Source: Porticoccaceae bacterium
GTDB taxonomy: Bacteria > Pseudomonadota > Gammaproteobacteria > Pseudomonadales > Porticoccaceae
Assembly: GCA_012960115.1 (NCBI GenBank)
Contig: DUBX01000029.1
Span: 199,692-263,356 of the forward strand
Length of the DNA: 63,665 nucleotides
Direction of reading: 5' to 3'
The translations under genes and the position numbers were made by a program. This document shows positions 37,682 through 47,825 of the stretch, in pieces. Each line of letters opens with the position of its first letter. Position 1 is the stretch's first letter. Under the pieces are notes generated by a model that saw only the letters and a list, made by a program, of their open reading frames with translations, was not told the DNA's origin and made no database searches.

Positions 37682-39502
37682 TTAAGTACTATTTGCATTG
37701 GCATAACGGGAAATAATCTCAATAAAATCTGCCCCGTACTTCTCCAACTTACTGTCCCCCACACCGGTAATGGTTAATAACTCTGATCCCGACATAGGCA
37801 TAATATCGAGCATCTCTTTTAAGGTAGCATCGTGGAAAATTAAATAGGGCGGTACATTGTGCTCTTCGGCAAGATATTTTCTGCACTCCCGCAACTCGTC
37901 CCACAATTCTTGATCTTCGGGAGGAATCTGGGTTTTTTTGTAAGACTTTGCCGAGCCCTTTTTAGTCGTCGGCGCTTTAATCTCATCTTTGCGCAGATGC
38001 AGCAACTGCTCGCCCTTTAACACCGGCCGACAAAGGTCTGTGAGTTGCAGTGCGCTGTAGCCTTCAAGATCAACCCGCAAAAAACCCCGCACCACTAGCT
38101 GACGAATCACTGAGCGCCACTGGGCTTCATGGATGTCGCTGCCAATACCAAAGGTACTTAGTTCTTGATGACTATGCTGCAGGACTTTTTCATTTTCTTT
38201 GCCCTGCAGTACATCCATAACGTGCACCACACCAAAGCGCTGGCCGGTGCGATAAACACAGGACAATACTTTTTGTGCAGCTTCGGTAGCATCCCAGGTC
38301 ACTGGTGGCAGCTGACAGTTATCGCAGTTGCCACATTGGTTGGGGGCCTCGTCGGCAAAATAACTAAGCAGCACTTTGCGGCGGCAGCTGGTGACTTCAC
38401 AGAGACCCAACATGGCGTCGAGTTTATGCCGCTCGGCCCGCTTAAATTGTTCGGACCCATCCGACCCCTGGGCCATTTGTTGCAAGCGCACTACGTCCTG
38501 TAAGCCATAGATCATCCACGCGTCAGCAGGGTGACCATCACGCCCTGCTCGTCCAGTTTCCTGATAATAGGCTTCGATGCTTTTGGGTAAGTCTAGATGG
38601 GCAACAAACCGCACATCCGGCTTGTCGATGCCCATACCAAAGGCAATGGTGGCAACAATAATTACCCCATCTTCACGTAAAAAGCGGTTTTGGTGAGTTT
38701 GCCGTAATTGCGCTGGCAGCCCAGCATGGTAGGGCAAGGCGGTAAAGCCCTCGTCACTCAACCAACGTGCTGTGTCTTCCACTTTTTTACGCGACAAACA
38801 ATAGACAATGCCGGCCTCCTGTTTGCGCTGCTGTAAAAAGGCCAATAGCTGTTTTTTCGGGGTGGTTTTGTTGGCAATAGCATAACGAATATTGGGCCTG
38901 TCAAAACCGCTGATATAGGCATTGGACCCAGTGAGAGACAGACGCTCAATAATCTCTTTGCGGGTGCGGATATCGGCTGTGGCGGTGAGCGCGATGCGCG
39001 GTATATTTGGGAACCGCTCGTTCAACAAACTTAGGGATAGGTAGTCGGCACGAAAGTCATGGCCCCACTGGGAAACACAATGGGCCTCATCAATGGCAAA
39101 CAGCGCCAATTGACAGCGGCTTAACAGGTCGAGGGTATAGGGCTGTATTAACCTTTCTGGAGCAATATACAGTAAATCTAACTGCCCCGATAAGAGCTCT
39201 TGCTCAATCTGATTCTGGTCACTGTGGGACAGAGTAGAATTTAAAAATGCCGCCTTGACGCCAAGTTGTTGCATGGCTCCCACTTGATCCTGCATGAGTG
39301 CGATTAAGGGCGAGATAATAATCCCCACACCGTCGCGCAATAATGACGGAATTTGATAGCAGAGGGATTTACCCCCACCGGTGGGCATTAACACCAGGGC
39401 ATTATTACCGGCGCTAACATGCTCAATAATCTCAGCCTGGTGACCGCGAAAACTGTCATAGCCATACAGGCTATTTAATATCTCGACTGCCTTTTGCATC
39501 AT
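37682..39502 (-). CDS. recQ: ATP-dependent DNA helicase RecQ
   Basis: 606 residues, the normal RecQ length. The 3'-to-5' DNA helicase acts in recombination and replication-fork repair. Walker A is [12 protein letters not shown] near residue 40, the DEAH box is [15 protein letters not shown], motif VI is [10 protein letters not shown], the RecQ zinc site is in [10 protein letters not shown] and CGNCDNC, and a winged-helix domain and C-terminal HRDC domain (about 530-600) follow. All main motifs are intact. Confidence 0.96.
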   Translation of the reverse strand: MMQKAVEILNSLYGYDSFRGHQAEIIEHVSAGNNALVLMPTGGGKSLCYQIPSLLRDGVGIIISPLIALMQDQVGAMQQLGVKAAFLNSTLSHSDQNQIEQELLSGQLDLLYIAPERLIQPYTLDLLSRCQLALFAIDEAHCVSQWGHDFRADYLSLSLLNERFPNIPRIALTATADIRTRKEIIERLSLTGSNAYISGFDRPNIRYAIANKTTPKKQLLAFLQQRKQEAGIVYCLSRKKVEDTARWLSDEGFTALPYHAGLPAQLRQTHQNRFLREDGVIIVATIAFGMGIDKPDVRFVAHLDLPKSIEAYYQETGRAGRDGHPADAWMIYGLQDVVRLQQMAQGSDGSEQFKRAERHKLDAMLGLCEVTSCRRKVLLSYFADEAPNQCGNCDNCQLPPVTWDATEAAQKVLSCVYRTGQRFGVVHVMDVLQGKENEKVLQHSHQELSTFGIGSDIHEAQWRSVIRQLVVRGFLRVDLEGYSALQLTDLCRPVLKGEQLLHLRKDEIKAPTTKKGSAKSYKKTQIPPEDQELWDELRECRKYLAEEHNVPPYLIFHDATLKEMLDIMPMSGSELLTITGVGDSKLEKYGADFIEIISRYANANST

Positions 39503-39633
39503 GTTGTGATTGTCTGTTGTTGAAGAACCCCAACCCTTTCGGGCGATGACGACACTAGCTTTAATCGCGCGCTCAACTATATGAATCGATCACTAATATA
39601 GCGACAAAAAGCCCTTCTATTAATCTATCAATT

Positions 39634-40692
39634 TTATTTTTGGCGACGTCTTGCCCGGCCTGACGATTTGTGTCCTGGTCCCGCAGCACCACCCGCAATA
39701 CTTAAGTCTCCGGCCATTTGAGCTTGGGCTCCACTAGTAATAACACCTAACTCTGACTGTATTCGCTCTAGATCTGGCGTATCGCCTTTGCTATAACTGT
39801 CCATCGCATGTCGCATAACAGCAACATGTTCAGGAGAGGTGCCACAGCAACCGCCGATGATTCGAGCACCTGCGTCCATCGCCAACCGGGTATAGTTGGC
39901 CATTAATTCTGGCGTGCCGCTATAACAAATTTCGCCATCAACCCATTCGGGAATACCACAGTTACCTTTTGCAACGAGTATAGGTTCTGCGCCAGCTATA
40001 TCCGCCGCTTGCTGCATGTTAATAATGGCGGCTATGACCTCAGCAGCACCAAGCCCACAGTTGGTTCCATAGGCAGCTAAGGGAGTACACAGCTCAGTTT
40101 GTAGCTGGACAATATCAGATGGCGTAATGCCCATCATGGTTCGACCATTCGTCTCAATACTCAGGGTTAGTACGATAGGCAGCCCAGTGACACTTGCTCC
40201 TCGCACTGCAGCATGACACTCTTCAAGGGAAGATAGGGTTTCGATCCAGAGAATGTCTGCACCCCCTTCCTTGAGCGCCATAGCTTGCTCTGCAAACGCA
40301 ATTTCACCTTCTTCTATAGTCATTAGCCCTGCTGGAGCAAAGATTTCACCCGTCGGCCCCATGGAGCCGGCCACCACGACATCGCGGCCACTAGCAGCGA
40401 TCTCTTTGACTAAAATGTGGGCTGCTGCACAATTAAATTCTGCGACACGATCTTGTGCATCATGCAACTTCAACCTATAGCTATTACCGCCAAAGGTATT
40501 AGTTAAAACAATATCTGACCCGGCATCTATAAACGATCGGTAGTGGGAGGCAACACGTTCTGGAAAGTCGGTATTCCAAAACTCAGGTGAGTCACCTGAC
40601 TGTAAGCCTAATGCAAATAAGTTAGTGCCGGTGGCTCCATCGATCAACAACGTTTGTTTTTCATCGAGCAATCTTAAAAATATATTATCCAT
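39634..40692 (-). CDS. bmt: Betaine/S-methylmethionine:homocysteine methyltransferase-like
   Basis: 352 residues of the homocysteine S-methyltransferase family. The barrel start is LIDGATGTNLFALGLQSGDS and the zinc cysteines are in YGTNCG and GGCCGTSPEH. The sequence closely resembles what I recall of alphaproteobacterial bmt enzymes (SPEFWNTDFPERV, LTNTFGGNSYRLKLHDA, GSMGPTGEI). It would transfer a methyl group from betaine or a related donor to homocysteine to make methionine without B12. A BCCT carrier at 4.5 kb could supply betaine. The donor is inferred. Confidence 0.8.
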   Translation of the reverse strand: MDNIFLRLLDEKQTLLIDGATGTNLFALGLQSGDSPEFWNTDFPERVASHYRSFIDAGSDIVLTNTFGGNSYRLKLHDAQDRVAEFNCAAAHILVKEIAASGRDVVVAGSMGPTGEIFAPAGLMTIEEGEIAFAEQAMALKEGGADILWIETLSSLEECHAAVRGASVTGLPIVLTLSIETNGRTMMGITPSDIVQLQTELCTPLAAYGTNCGLGAAEVIAAIINMQQAADIAGAEPILVAKGNCGIPEWVDGEICYSGTPELMANYTRLAMDAGARIIGGCCGTSPEHVAVMRHAMDSYSKGDTPDLERIQSELGVITSGAQAQMAGDLSIAGGAAGPGHKSSGRARRRQK

Positions 40693-40961
40693 TGATAAGT
40701 CACGCTATCTATAAAAAGGTTTAGTAAAAAGAGCATACTTAGATGAGGTAAAAACGACCAACAATGTAGGGCTTCTTATGGATTTTAGTATACACCGGCC
40801 TTAATAAACCGCCTAAAAGTTTCGCTATTTTGGTGAGTTAAATCTGGCTCATAGGGCCCATCTAATTAACTCTTACTGGGCACCATTCTGTAACCTAACC
40901 ACCCAAAAAGGCCAACAAACTAACGTGTTGCGTGTTTTATCCAAGAACTGACTACTATGGA

Positions 40962-41912
40962 TCAGTTAGCTGTTGATTTTGAAGGCCAAACTTTAGCTAC
41001 AAGCGCAACTATCGCTAGCACCAATGCGCCCGCTATGAGTCCGACCGTGCCCTCTATCAACACTGGCACTGATGCGGCAACAACCCCTTCAAGAGGAACG
41101 CCAAGCGCGCTCATTAGCGAATCAGTTGCGTGATGTATTATTTCAATACTATGTACCAGAATTCCACCACCGACTAAGAACATTGCGGCGGTGCCAACTA
41201 TCGACAAAAACTTCATCAGCAGTGGAGCAATAATTAATAAACTGCGGCCAACAAAGCGTTGCAGGCCATTGAATGAGCCCGACACAGACTTTTTTAGCAT
41301 GTATAGGCCCACATCATCCAACTTAACAATACCGGCTACCAATCCATAAACCCCAAAGGTGATTCCTAGCGCGAGTAAAGACACGACGATAACCTGTGTG
41401 AGAAAAGGTTCGCTTTGTACTGTACCCAGCACGATAACGACTATCTCTGCGGAGAGGATGAAATCTGTACGGATGGCCCCTTTAATTTTATTTTTTTCAA
41501 GCTTGACCATATCGACGTTTTGATCGGCCAGAGCCGCTAGCTGTGCCTGATGCCGAGCTTCCAGTTCGTCTTTATCATGAAGCCACTTGTGGGCAATTTT
41601 TTCAAAGCCCTCAAAACACAGGTACAAACCGCCCATCACGAGTAACACAGCGATTAACCATGGTGCGACGGCACTTATCAGCAAAGCAGAGGGTACTAAT
41701 ACAAGTTTATTGAGCAACGAGCCTTTCGCCACTGCCCAAACCACGGGTAGCTCGCGATCCGCTTTTACCCCAGACACTTGCTCGGCATTTAGGGCTAAGT
41801 CGTCGCCCAATAACCCGGCGGTTTTCTTCGCGGCCACCTTTGATAAAACCGCCACATCATCAAGAATGATCGCGATGTCATCTACCAGTGCGAGTAAGTT
41901 ACTAAAGGCCAA
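40962..41912 (-). CDS. DUF808-family inner-membrane protein (YedI-like)
   Basis: 316 residues. The TTG at 41912 is preferred: AAGGA lies about eight bases upstream and the product then begins AFSNLLALVDDIAIILDDVA, the usual start of this family. An ATG 18 codons upstream is possible but adds a cysteine-containing extension. Family motifs are VAAKKTAGLLGDDLALNAEQ and FEGFEKIAHKWLHD, with about six to eight membrane helices later. The function of the family is unknown. Confidence 0.85.
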   Translation of the reverse strand: MAFSNLLALVDDIAIILDDVAVLSKVAAKKTAGLLGDDLALNAEQVSGVKADRELPVVWAVAKGSLLNKLVLVPSALLISAVAPWLIAVLLVMGGLYLCFEGFEKIAHKWLHDKDELEARHQAQLAALADQNVDMVKLEKNKIKGAIRTDFILSAEIVVIVLGTVQSEPFLTQVIVVSLLALGITFGVYGLVAGIVKLDDVGLYMLKKSVSGSFNGLQRFVGRSLLIIAPLLMKFLSIVGTAAMFLVGGGILVHSIEIIHHATDSLMSALGVPLEGVVAASVPVLIEGTVGLIAGALVLAIVALVAKVWPSKSTAN

Positions 41913-42137
41913 TGTCGTATTCCTTAATAAGGCGCCACAGTAAGGACACATTGTTAGCGCTCTCAAGACCTATCTCGAAACGTACCAACATAAATACCAA
42001 CTATTTGTAGGTATCTTAGTGGAATTTCTTGGGCTATGGTAGATGGTGGTCTTACAGCGATTTAAGGTCGTTTAAAATACCCTGTCTTTTAATCAAGCAC
42101 TCAAGTGCATTTAGTCGCTTTTTGCAAATGACTTAGC

Positions 42138-42599
42138 TTACAAAGGAAGGGTTGTCGTATATTTCTTTTGACGCAAAATTAAATTAGTGGTTGATGAACG
42201 AACAATCCCCAGGCGCAACAGGCTCTGCATTATAAATTTCTCAAGACTCTCCGTATCTGTCTCAATAATCTTAAGAAGGTAATCATTGGATCCCGTGATC
42301 GAGGAGCACTCAACAATTTGCTCCTGAGTCGCAACAAAGTTGTCTAGTGTTTCAATGGTTTTCTGGCGATGATCGAGTAGCGCTATATGCACATAGGCCA
42401 TAGCCGTCAACCCTAGAGATTTTGGATTAAGCATGGCCACATAACTGTCGATCACACCGGCATCCTCAAGCTTTTTAACCCGCCGCCAGCAGGGAGAGCT
42501 TGAGAGATTGACCTTTTCAGCCAGATCTTGGTTGCCAATTTTCCCATCCGCCTGCAAAACTCGCAGGATACTGCGATCATAATTATCTAAATTTGTCAT
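42138..42599 (-). CDS. Lrp/AsnC-family transcriptional regulator
   Basis: 153 residues, full length. The helix-turn-helix is at about 20-45 (NQDLAEKVNLSSSPCWRRVKKLEDAGVI), and the RAM ligand-binding domain follows, with CSSITGSNDYLLKI. It is divergent from phhA at 42727 and by position likely controls phenylalanine hydroxylation in response to an aromatic amino acid. Confidence 0.92.
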   Translation of the reverse strand: MTNLDNYDRSILRVLQADGKIGNQDLAEKVNLSSSPCWRRVKKLEDAGVIDSYVAMLNPKSLGLTAMAYVHIALLDHRQKTIETLDNFVATQEQIVECSSITGSNDYLLKIIETDTESLEKFIMQSLLRLGIVRSSTTNLILRQKKYTTTLPL

Positions 42600-42726
42600 G
42601 GTAAATAATTTCCTTATTAACCTTAATTTGGGTAAATATGTCCGTAAACTACCGCTTTAGGGCCAATTTCACAAGCTATTACCCGAAAATATGAGCAATA
42701 CTATCCTAACAAGAAAGGATACGGAA

Positions 42727-43533
42727 ATGGCAAAACAGACTAACTACAGCGCCAAAACGGCTGACATCAACGGATTTATCAACTACAGCGAAGAAGAGCA
42801 CAGCGTTTGGTCTGATCTATTCGGTCAACAACAGGCCAATATCCAGCACTATGCAGCAGATGAATATCTATATGGTTTAGAAAAATTAGCCATGCCCAGC
42901 CACAGAATCCCTCAATGTTCTGAAATTAGTCGTCGCCTAGAGCCCCTCACCGGGTGGAAGGTGACCCCTGTTCCAGCACTCATTAGTTTTGGTCGTTTTT
43001 TCAAAATGCTCTCAGAGAAGACATTTCCCGCCGCATCATTTATTCGCAGTCGGGCTGATTTTGACTATATTAAAGAACCCGATATTTTCCATGAAATTTT
43101 TGGGCATACGCCTTTGCTAACAGACCCCAGTTTTGCACATTTCTCTGAGATTATTGGCAAGATTGGACTGCAGGTACAACCCACTGATTATAGTTGGCTG
43201 ATCCGTCTATACTGGTTCACCATCGAATTTGGACTAATCAGGCAAAATGGGACCTATAAGACCCTTGGATCTGGTCTTAACTCTTCACCCACAGAACTGA
43301 TATATAGTGTTGACAGCCCAGACCCCGAGCGCCGTGAATTTAATGTCATTGATATTTTGCGCACGCCCTATCGCATTGATATCCATCAGCCGATTTACTA
43401 TGTGATCGACAACATCGATGACCTTCTTCAAGCCGCAGAGAGAGACTTACTGGGTGATATAAAAAAGGCACAATCTCTGGGGCTATATGAAATGGCCTTT
43501 GAACCGCTGCAAAAAACTGAATTAACCGCATAA
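42727..43533 (+). CDS. phhA: Phenylalanine 4-monooxygenase
   Basis: 268 residues from the ATG at 42727, which follows AAGGATACGGA; an ATG 12 codons upstream lacks a ribosome-binding site. It hydroxylates phenylalanine to tyrosine with tetrahydropterin and O2. Iron ligands are His122 and His127 (FHEIFGHTPLL) and Glu167 (WFTIEFGLI). LFGQQQ early and YGSGLNSSP-type active-site residues (TLGSGLNSSPTEL) are also present. It is followed by phhB, its pterin-recycling partner. Confidence 0.96.
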   Translation: MAKQTNYSAKTADINGFINYSEEEHSVWSDLFGQQQANIQHYAADEYLYGLEKLAMPSHRIPQCSEISRRLEPLTGWKVTPVPALISFGRFFKMLSEKTFPAASFIRSRADFDYIKEPDIFHEIFGHTPLLTDPSFAHFSEIIGKIGLQVQPTDYSWLIRLYWFTIEFGLIRQNGTYKTLGSGLNSSPTELIYSVDSPDPERREFNVIDILRTPYRIDIHQPIYYVIDNIDDLLQAAERDLLGDIKKAQSLGLYEMAFEPLQKTELTA

Positions 43534-43548
43534 TATAGGATGACTAAA

Positions 43549-43905
43549 ATGACTGACAATCAAACGTGCGACCTTAGCAACCGCAACTGTGAACCCTGCC
43601 AGGGGGGCATTCCAGCACTGAGCTTAGAAGATGCCAATGCTATGATGGATGAATTACACAATGACTGGCAATTGTCATCAGACGGTAAAGAGATTTCTCG
43701 AGAGTTTAAATTTAAGGGTTTCGCCCGAGCCGTGCAGATGGCAAATCTGATTGCATGGGTTGGGGATCAACAGGGGCACCACCCGGATATTGGTTTTGGC
43801 TGGAGTTATTGCTCAGTGAAATTTACGACTCATGAAATCTCTGGCCTATCGACCAATGACTTTATCTGTGCTGCTAAGTTAGACCAAATTGTTGCTAACA
43901 CCTGA
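43549..43905 (+). CDS. phhB: 4a-hydroxytetrahydrobiopterin dehydratase
   Basis: 118 residues from the ATG at 43549, chosen because AGGATG lies at proper distance. Another ATG at 43540 overlaps that site. It dehydrates the carbinolamine made by PhhA so that the pterin can be reduced again. GDQQGHHPDIGFGWSYCSVK contains the active-site histidines. It lies 15 bp after phhA and forms an operon with it, and converges with maiA with a 1-bp gap. Confidence 0.95.
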   Translation: MTDNQTCDLSNRNCEPCQGGIPALSLEDANAMMDELHNDWQLSSDGKEISREFKFKGFARAVQMANLIAWVGDQQGHHPDIGFGWSYCSVKFTTHEISGLSTNDFICAAKLDQIVANT

Positions 43906-43906
43906 T

Positions 43907-44569
43907 TTATTCTGCGGGATAGTCAGACTGAGTCTCAGGGCTAGCTGACACAAATGCGGGTATTCGATGGCAATGGTCGTATATGGCGCAAATAGTAGGA
44001 TAATTCTGCAATGGGCAGTTAAAGCGCAGTGCATTATAAACCTGTGGAATGAGACAAATATCCGCCAGCGACACAGAATCGCCAAAACAAAACCGGCCAT
44101 TACTCTCAGATAAGGTTAGGCGGCGCTCTAACGCAGTAAACCCCACATCAACCCAGTGATGATACCAGTGCAATTTTTCAGCTTCCGTCACGTCCATTTT
44201 TGAGGTTAAAAACTGGGTTACCCTGGGGTTATTCAACGGGTGAATTTCCATGGCGATCTGGTAAGCCATAGAACGCACATGGGCTCGATCAATAGCTGTG
44301 GCTGGAAGCAGAGGCGATTCTGAGTGAGTCTCTTCAAGGTATTCGATAATGGCAAGAGACTGAGTGATTGTGCCCTCCGCTGTAGCTAAAGCTGGCACCA
44401 GCCCCTGGGGATTAACTTGCAAGTATGTCTCCTGCTTCTGATCCCCTTTGAGTAAATTAATCGGCAACTGCTTCCAGTCCAACTGCTTCCACTCCAAGGC
44501 AATACGTACTCTGTACGCCGCAGAGGAGCGGTAATAGCCGTAGAGCTGAAGATCAGTATTAGCCGACAT
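43907..44569 (-). CDS. maiA: Maleylacetoacetate isomerase
   Basis: 220-residue zeta-class glutathione transferase that isomerises maleylacetoacetate to fumarylacetoacetate with glutathione. The active-site motif YYRSSAAYRVRIAL lies at 12-25, NPQGLVPAL at about 53-61, and TQSLAIIEYLEE binds glutathione. It overlaps fahA by 11 bases and is the last gene of the hpd operon. Confidence 0.94.
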   Translation of the reverse strand: MSANTDLQLYGYYRSSAAYRVRIALEWKQLDWKQLPINLLKGDQKQETYLQVNPQGLVPALATAEGTITQSLAIIEYLEETHSESPLLPATAIDRAHVRSMAYQIAMEIHPLNNPRVTQFLTSKMDVTEAEKLHWYHHWVDVGFTALERRLTLSESNGRFCFGDSVSLADICLIPQVYNALRFNCPLQNYPTICAIYDHCHRIPAFVSASPETQSDYPAE

Positions 44570-45539
44570 GCTTTATTACCTTTTGATCAATCTCACCAAA
44601 GATACTCTGTCCGTTGTCATCTAGCATATCAATTTGTATGCGATCACCAAAATGCATGAATTCTGTAGTGGCGTTGCCAGTGGCAATGATCTCCAGCATA
44701 CGGACTTCTGCCAAACAACAGGACCCGTTCGAGCGATCTAGATTGGACACTGTGCCAGAGCCAACAATGGTGCCAGCACAAAGAGGGCGAGTTTTGGCAG
44801 CGTGGGCAATGAGCTGCCCAAAATCAAACGTCATATCGATCCCCGCATTGGGTTGCCCTACCAAATCCCCATTTAAAATAGCACGCAAAGGTAAATGCAG
44901 TTTAGCGCCATCCCAGGCGTTACCCAAAGCATCGGGAGTGACCGCCACTGGCGAGAAGGCACTGCTGGGCTTAGCGTGATAGAAACCAAAGCCTTTAGCC
45001 AATTCACCGGGAATAAGATTGCGCAGGGACACATCATTAACCAGCATCACTAGCTGAATATGCTTGCTGGCTTCGCTCGAAGAGATTCCCATGGGGACAT
45101 CATCTACGATCACAGCGACCTCAGCTTCAAAATCAATACCCCAGCCTTCATCAGCCATGGCTATATCTTCCCGTGGCCCTAAAAAGCTGTCAGAACCTCC
45201 TTGATACATCAGCGGGTCCGTCCAAAAAGATGCTGGCATTTCTGCTTTTCGCGCTTTGCGCACGAGCTCTACGTGATTGACATAGGCGCTACCATCAGCC
45301 CATTGAAAAGCGCGGGGCAGTGGCGAGGCGCAGAGCTCTGGATCAAAAGTCTGGCCGACCATCTGACTATTTTCTAGTTGGTTATATAGGGTCTCTAGTG
45401 GCTCTTTACAATTATCCCAGTTATCAAGGGCTTCCTGCAGAGTGGGGGCTATATTTGTCGCCGATACATAGCGTTGCATCTGACTATTGACCACAATAAG
45501 CTGGCCGTCTCGCCCCTGGTTAATTGATGCAAGTTTCAT
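44559..45539 (-). CDS. fahA: Fumarylacetoacetase
   Basis: 326-residue enzyme of the short bacterial fumarylacetoacetate-hydrolase type. It cleaves fumarylacetoacetate to fumarate and acetoacetate. Metal-binding acidic residues appear in WGIDFEAEVAVIVDD and in MLVNDVSLRN, and GTIVGSGTVSN lies near the C-terminal part. Its ATG overlaps the stop of the VOC gene (ATGA). The acetoacetate it releases could be activated by the scoAB enzyme. Confidence 0.93.
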   Translation of the reverse strand: MKLASINQGRDGQLIVVNSQMQRYVSATNIAPTLQEALDNWDNCKEPLETLYNQLENSQMVGQTFDPELCASPLPRAFQWADGSAYVNHVELVRKARKAEMPASFWTDPLMYQGGSDSFLGPREDIAMADEGWGIDFEAEVAVIVDDVPMGISSSEASKHIQLVMLVNDVSLRNLIPGELAKGFGFYHAKPSSAFSPVAVTPDALGNAWDGAKLHLPLRAILNGDLVGQPNAGIDMTFDFGQLIAHAAKTRPLCAGTIVGSGTVSNLDRSNGSCCLAEVRMLEIIATGNATTEFMHFGDRIQIDMLDDNGQSIFGEIDQKVIKHVG

Positions 45540-46090
45540 ACTGATGTTCCTTTTTTAAAGGATTTTGTCTCATCATGAAGCCACGCGGCATGCTGAGGTG
45601 CGCGCTTAGTTTGATCCCATTCTTCAAGCATCGCTGGCGCCACCCGATGCAATTCTTCTAACATGCCGGGCTGGGCTGTATTAGTCGCTAATTCAAGGCG
45701 ATGACCACTAGGATCAAAGAAATAGATAGATTTGAAAAGTGTATGATCGATGGGCCCCAAAACGTCGATCCCTAAATTTTTAATGCGCTCTTTCGCCTCT
45801 AATAGTGTATCCATATCTGGCACTTTAAACGCTATATGCTGCACCCATTTAGGCGTGTTTAAATCAGAACCCATATCAGGAGACTGAGGTAGCTCAAAAA
45901 ATGCGAGCACATTACCATTGCCCGCATCCATGAATATATGCATATAGGGATCAGGCTCACCGGTAGAGGGCACCTTGTCCTCAGCTATCGCTAATTGAAA
46001 GTCCATCCCCAGTACCTGCTGGTAAAAATCGACTGTCTGCTTCGCATTGGCGCAGCGGTAGGCTACGTGGTGAAATCCCTGAATATCCAT
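45536..46090 (-). CDS. VOC-superfamily metalloprotein in the position of homogentisate dioxygenase
   Basis: 184 residues with two vicinal-oxygen-chelate half-motifs. Candidate metal ligands are His8 (FHHVAYRC), His85 (WVQHIAFKV) and Glu133 (GHRLELATN). Glu66 (AFFELP) could be a fourth, as in glyoxalase I. The superfamily includes glyoxalases, extradiol dioxygenases and HPPD itself. It starts two bases after hpd and overlaps fahA by four, so it is an integral part of the operon. No hmgA is visible. It may replace the homogentisate ring-cleavage step, or isomerise or detoxify a pathway intermediate. The first idea is a hypothesis, not an annotation. Confidence 0.85.
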   Translation of the reverse strand: MDIQGFHHVAYRCANAKQTVDFYQQVLGMDFQLAIAEDKVPSTGEPDPYMHIFMDAGNGNVLAFFELPQSPDMGSDLNTPKWVQHIAFKVPDMDTLLEAKERIKNLGIDVLGPIDHTLFKSIYFFDPSGHRLELATNTAQPGMLEELHRVAPAMLEEWDQTKRAPQHAAWLHDETKSFKKGTSV

Positions 46091-46092
46091 AA

Positions 46093-47202
46093 TTATACCG
46101 CCTCAGAGCTCTTGGCTTTTATTGATGAGTTCTCGGTTCCGAGAACGCCCCTATTTAGTTGGTCACGCTCTATTGATTCGAACAAAGCCTTAAAGTTGCC
46201 CTCGCCAAAGCCCTCGTCTTTTTTCCGCTGGATAAACTCAAAGAACACCGGACCAACTAGGGTTCCTGAAAAAATCTGTAGTAATAGCCGAGGATCGCCA
46301 TGTTGGGTTGATCCATCTAGGAGAATACCGCGAGATTGCAGCTCTTCAGTAGGCTCACCATGTCCAGGTAAGCGCTCTTCGAGCATTTCATAGTAGGTCT
46401 CTGGCGGTGCTTTCATGAAAGGTAGCCCCTGAGATTTTAGCTGATCCCAGGTCGCATAAATATCATCGCAAGAAAAGGCAATATGTTGGATCCCCTCGCC
46501 GTTATAGGCCATTAAAAATTCCTCGATCTGTCCGCCGCCGGTGGATTCTTCATTAAGAGGAATACGTATCTTGCCATCTGGAGCCGACATCGCTTTTGAT
46601 TTTAGCCCTGTGTACTCACCAGTGATATCAAAATAGCGAATTTCTCGAAAGTTAAAAATATCCTCATAAAATTTTGCCCAGTGATCCATTCGACCACGGT
46701 AAACATTGTGAGTTAAGTGATCAATCACATTGAGGCCACAGCCAACAGGATGTAGATCTGCATTATCAATAAACTCGAAATCGATATCATAAATGGAAGC
46801 ACCATCGCCATAACGATCAATCAAATATAGGGGCGCGCCGCCAATACCTTTAATGGCAGGCAGACGTAGCTCCATCGGCCCCGTTGGAATGTCCATAGGT
46901 TGAGCACCCATTTCTAACGCGCGGGTGTAGGCTAACTGAGCATTTTCAACACGAAAAGCCATGCCACAAGCCGAAGGACCATGCTCACAGGCAAAGTAAT
47001 GGGCGTAGCTCTCAGGCTCATAATTGATAATAAAATTGATATCTCCCTGCCGAAACAACACCACCTCTTTGGATCTGTGATTGGCGATATGGGTAAAACC
47101 CATCATAGTAAAGACTGGCTCTAAAATACCGCGCTCGGACGCGGCAAACTCAACAAATTCGAATCCATCAAGGCCCATTGGGTTGTGATCAGAAGTGCTC
47201 AT
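46093..47202 (-). CDS. hpd: 4-hydroxyphenylpyruvate dioxygenase
   Basis: 369 residues, normal length. It converts 4-hydroxyphenylpyruvate to homogentisate. The iron triad is His162 (VIDHLTHNV), His240 (GIQHIAFSC) and Glu322 (VFFEFIQRK). The C-terminal product-binding region ([16 protein letters not shown]) is complete. The ATG at 47202 follows GGAGATAG. It is the first gene of hpd-VOC-fahA-maiA and is divergent from a MarR gene with an operator-like repeat between. Confidence 0.96.
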   Translation of the reverse strand: MSTSDHNPMGLDGFEFVEFAASERGILEPVFTMMGFTHIANHRSKEVVLFRQGDINFIINYEPESYAHYFACEHGPSACGMAFRVENAQLAYTRALEMGAQPMDIPTGPMELRLPAIKGIGGAPLYLIDRYGDGASIYDIDFEFIDNADLHPVGCGLNVIDHLTHNVYRGRMDHWAKFYEDIFNFREIRYFDITGEYTGLKSKAMSAPDGKIRIPLNEESTGGGQIEEFLMAYNGEGIQHIAFSCDDIYATWDQLKSQGLPFMKAPPETYYEMLEERLPGHGEPTEELQSRGILLDGSTQHGDPRLLLQIFSGTLVGPVFFEFIQRKKDEGFGEGNFKALFESIERDQLNRGVLGTENSSIKAKSSEAV

Positions 47203-47245
47203 GCTATCTCCGCATAGTTCATTGCTCTAAGCAAATTAAATAATA

Positions 47246-47281
47246 GTTGTAATGCCAACCATTATTGGTTGCAATCACAAC
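47246..47281. promoter_or_regulatory. 36-bp imperfect palindrome between hpd and MarR gene
   Basis: Two 18-base arms match at 14 positions. They begin GTTGT and end ACAAC, with inner cores CCAACC and GGTTG. It lies 44 bp before the hpd start and 23 bp before the MarR start, so one dimer site could control both directions. This is a typical MarR arrangement. Confidence 0.7.
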
Positions 47282-47303
47282 TAATGTCAAGCATTATCGC
47301 TTT

Positions 47304-47786
47304 ATGACTGAAAATAATGGTAATCACAACAAAAACAAAAAGGCTCACCAGATTCTGCAGTTAGAGCGCTATCTGCCCTACCGCTTATCTATCCTTTCCA
47401 ACCGTATCAGCGCCTTGATCTCAGAGACATACAGCGCCAAGTTCGCACTCAGCATTACAGAGTGGCGAATTATGGCCGTTTTGGGAGAGTATCCTGGGGT
47501 CTCCGCTGATGAAGTATCCCTAAAGACCCAGATTGAGAAGTCCATACTTAGCCGGGCAATCAGTAAATTATTACAGCGTAAACTTTTAGAGCGAGAATTT
47601 GACCCCGCGGATAAACGCCGCTCTATGTTGCGACTAACAAAGGCTGGTCTGTCGGTTTATGATGAGCTTGTGCCAATATCCTATGATTATGAGCAACAAC
47701 TACTGACCTGCTTCAGTGATGCTGAAAGCAAGCAATTTAGTGAGCTTATTGATCGTCTCTATGAGCATGCAGAAAAGCCCAACTAA
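47304..47786 (+). CDS. MarR-family transcriptional regulator
   Basis: 160 residues from the ATG at 47304. Earlier in-frame starts lie inside the palindrome and are less likely. The winged helix covers about 50-120: ITEWRIMAVLGEYPGVSADE, a recognition helix in KSILSRAISKLLQRKLLE, and the wing DPADKRRSMLRLT. It likely represses the hpd operon and its own gene, released by an aromatic intermediate. The role is inferred from position. Confidence 0.88.
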   Translation: MTENNGNHNKNKKAHQILQLERYLPYRLSILSNRISALISETYSAKFALSITEWRIMAVLGEYPGVSADEVSLKTQIEKSILSRAISKLLQRKLLEREFDPADKRRSMLRLTKAGLSVYDELVPISYDYEQQLLTCFSDAESKQFSELIDRLYEHAEKPN

Positions 47787-47825
47787 GAAGTTTTATAGTC
47801 CGCTTCTTCATCTTAAACTGAGTCA

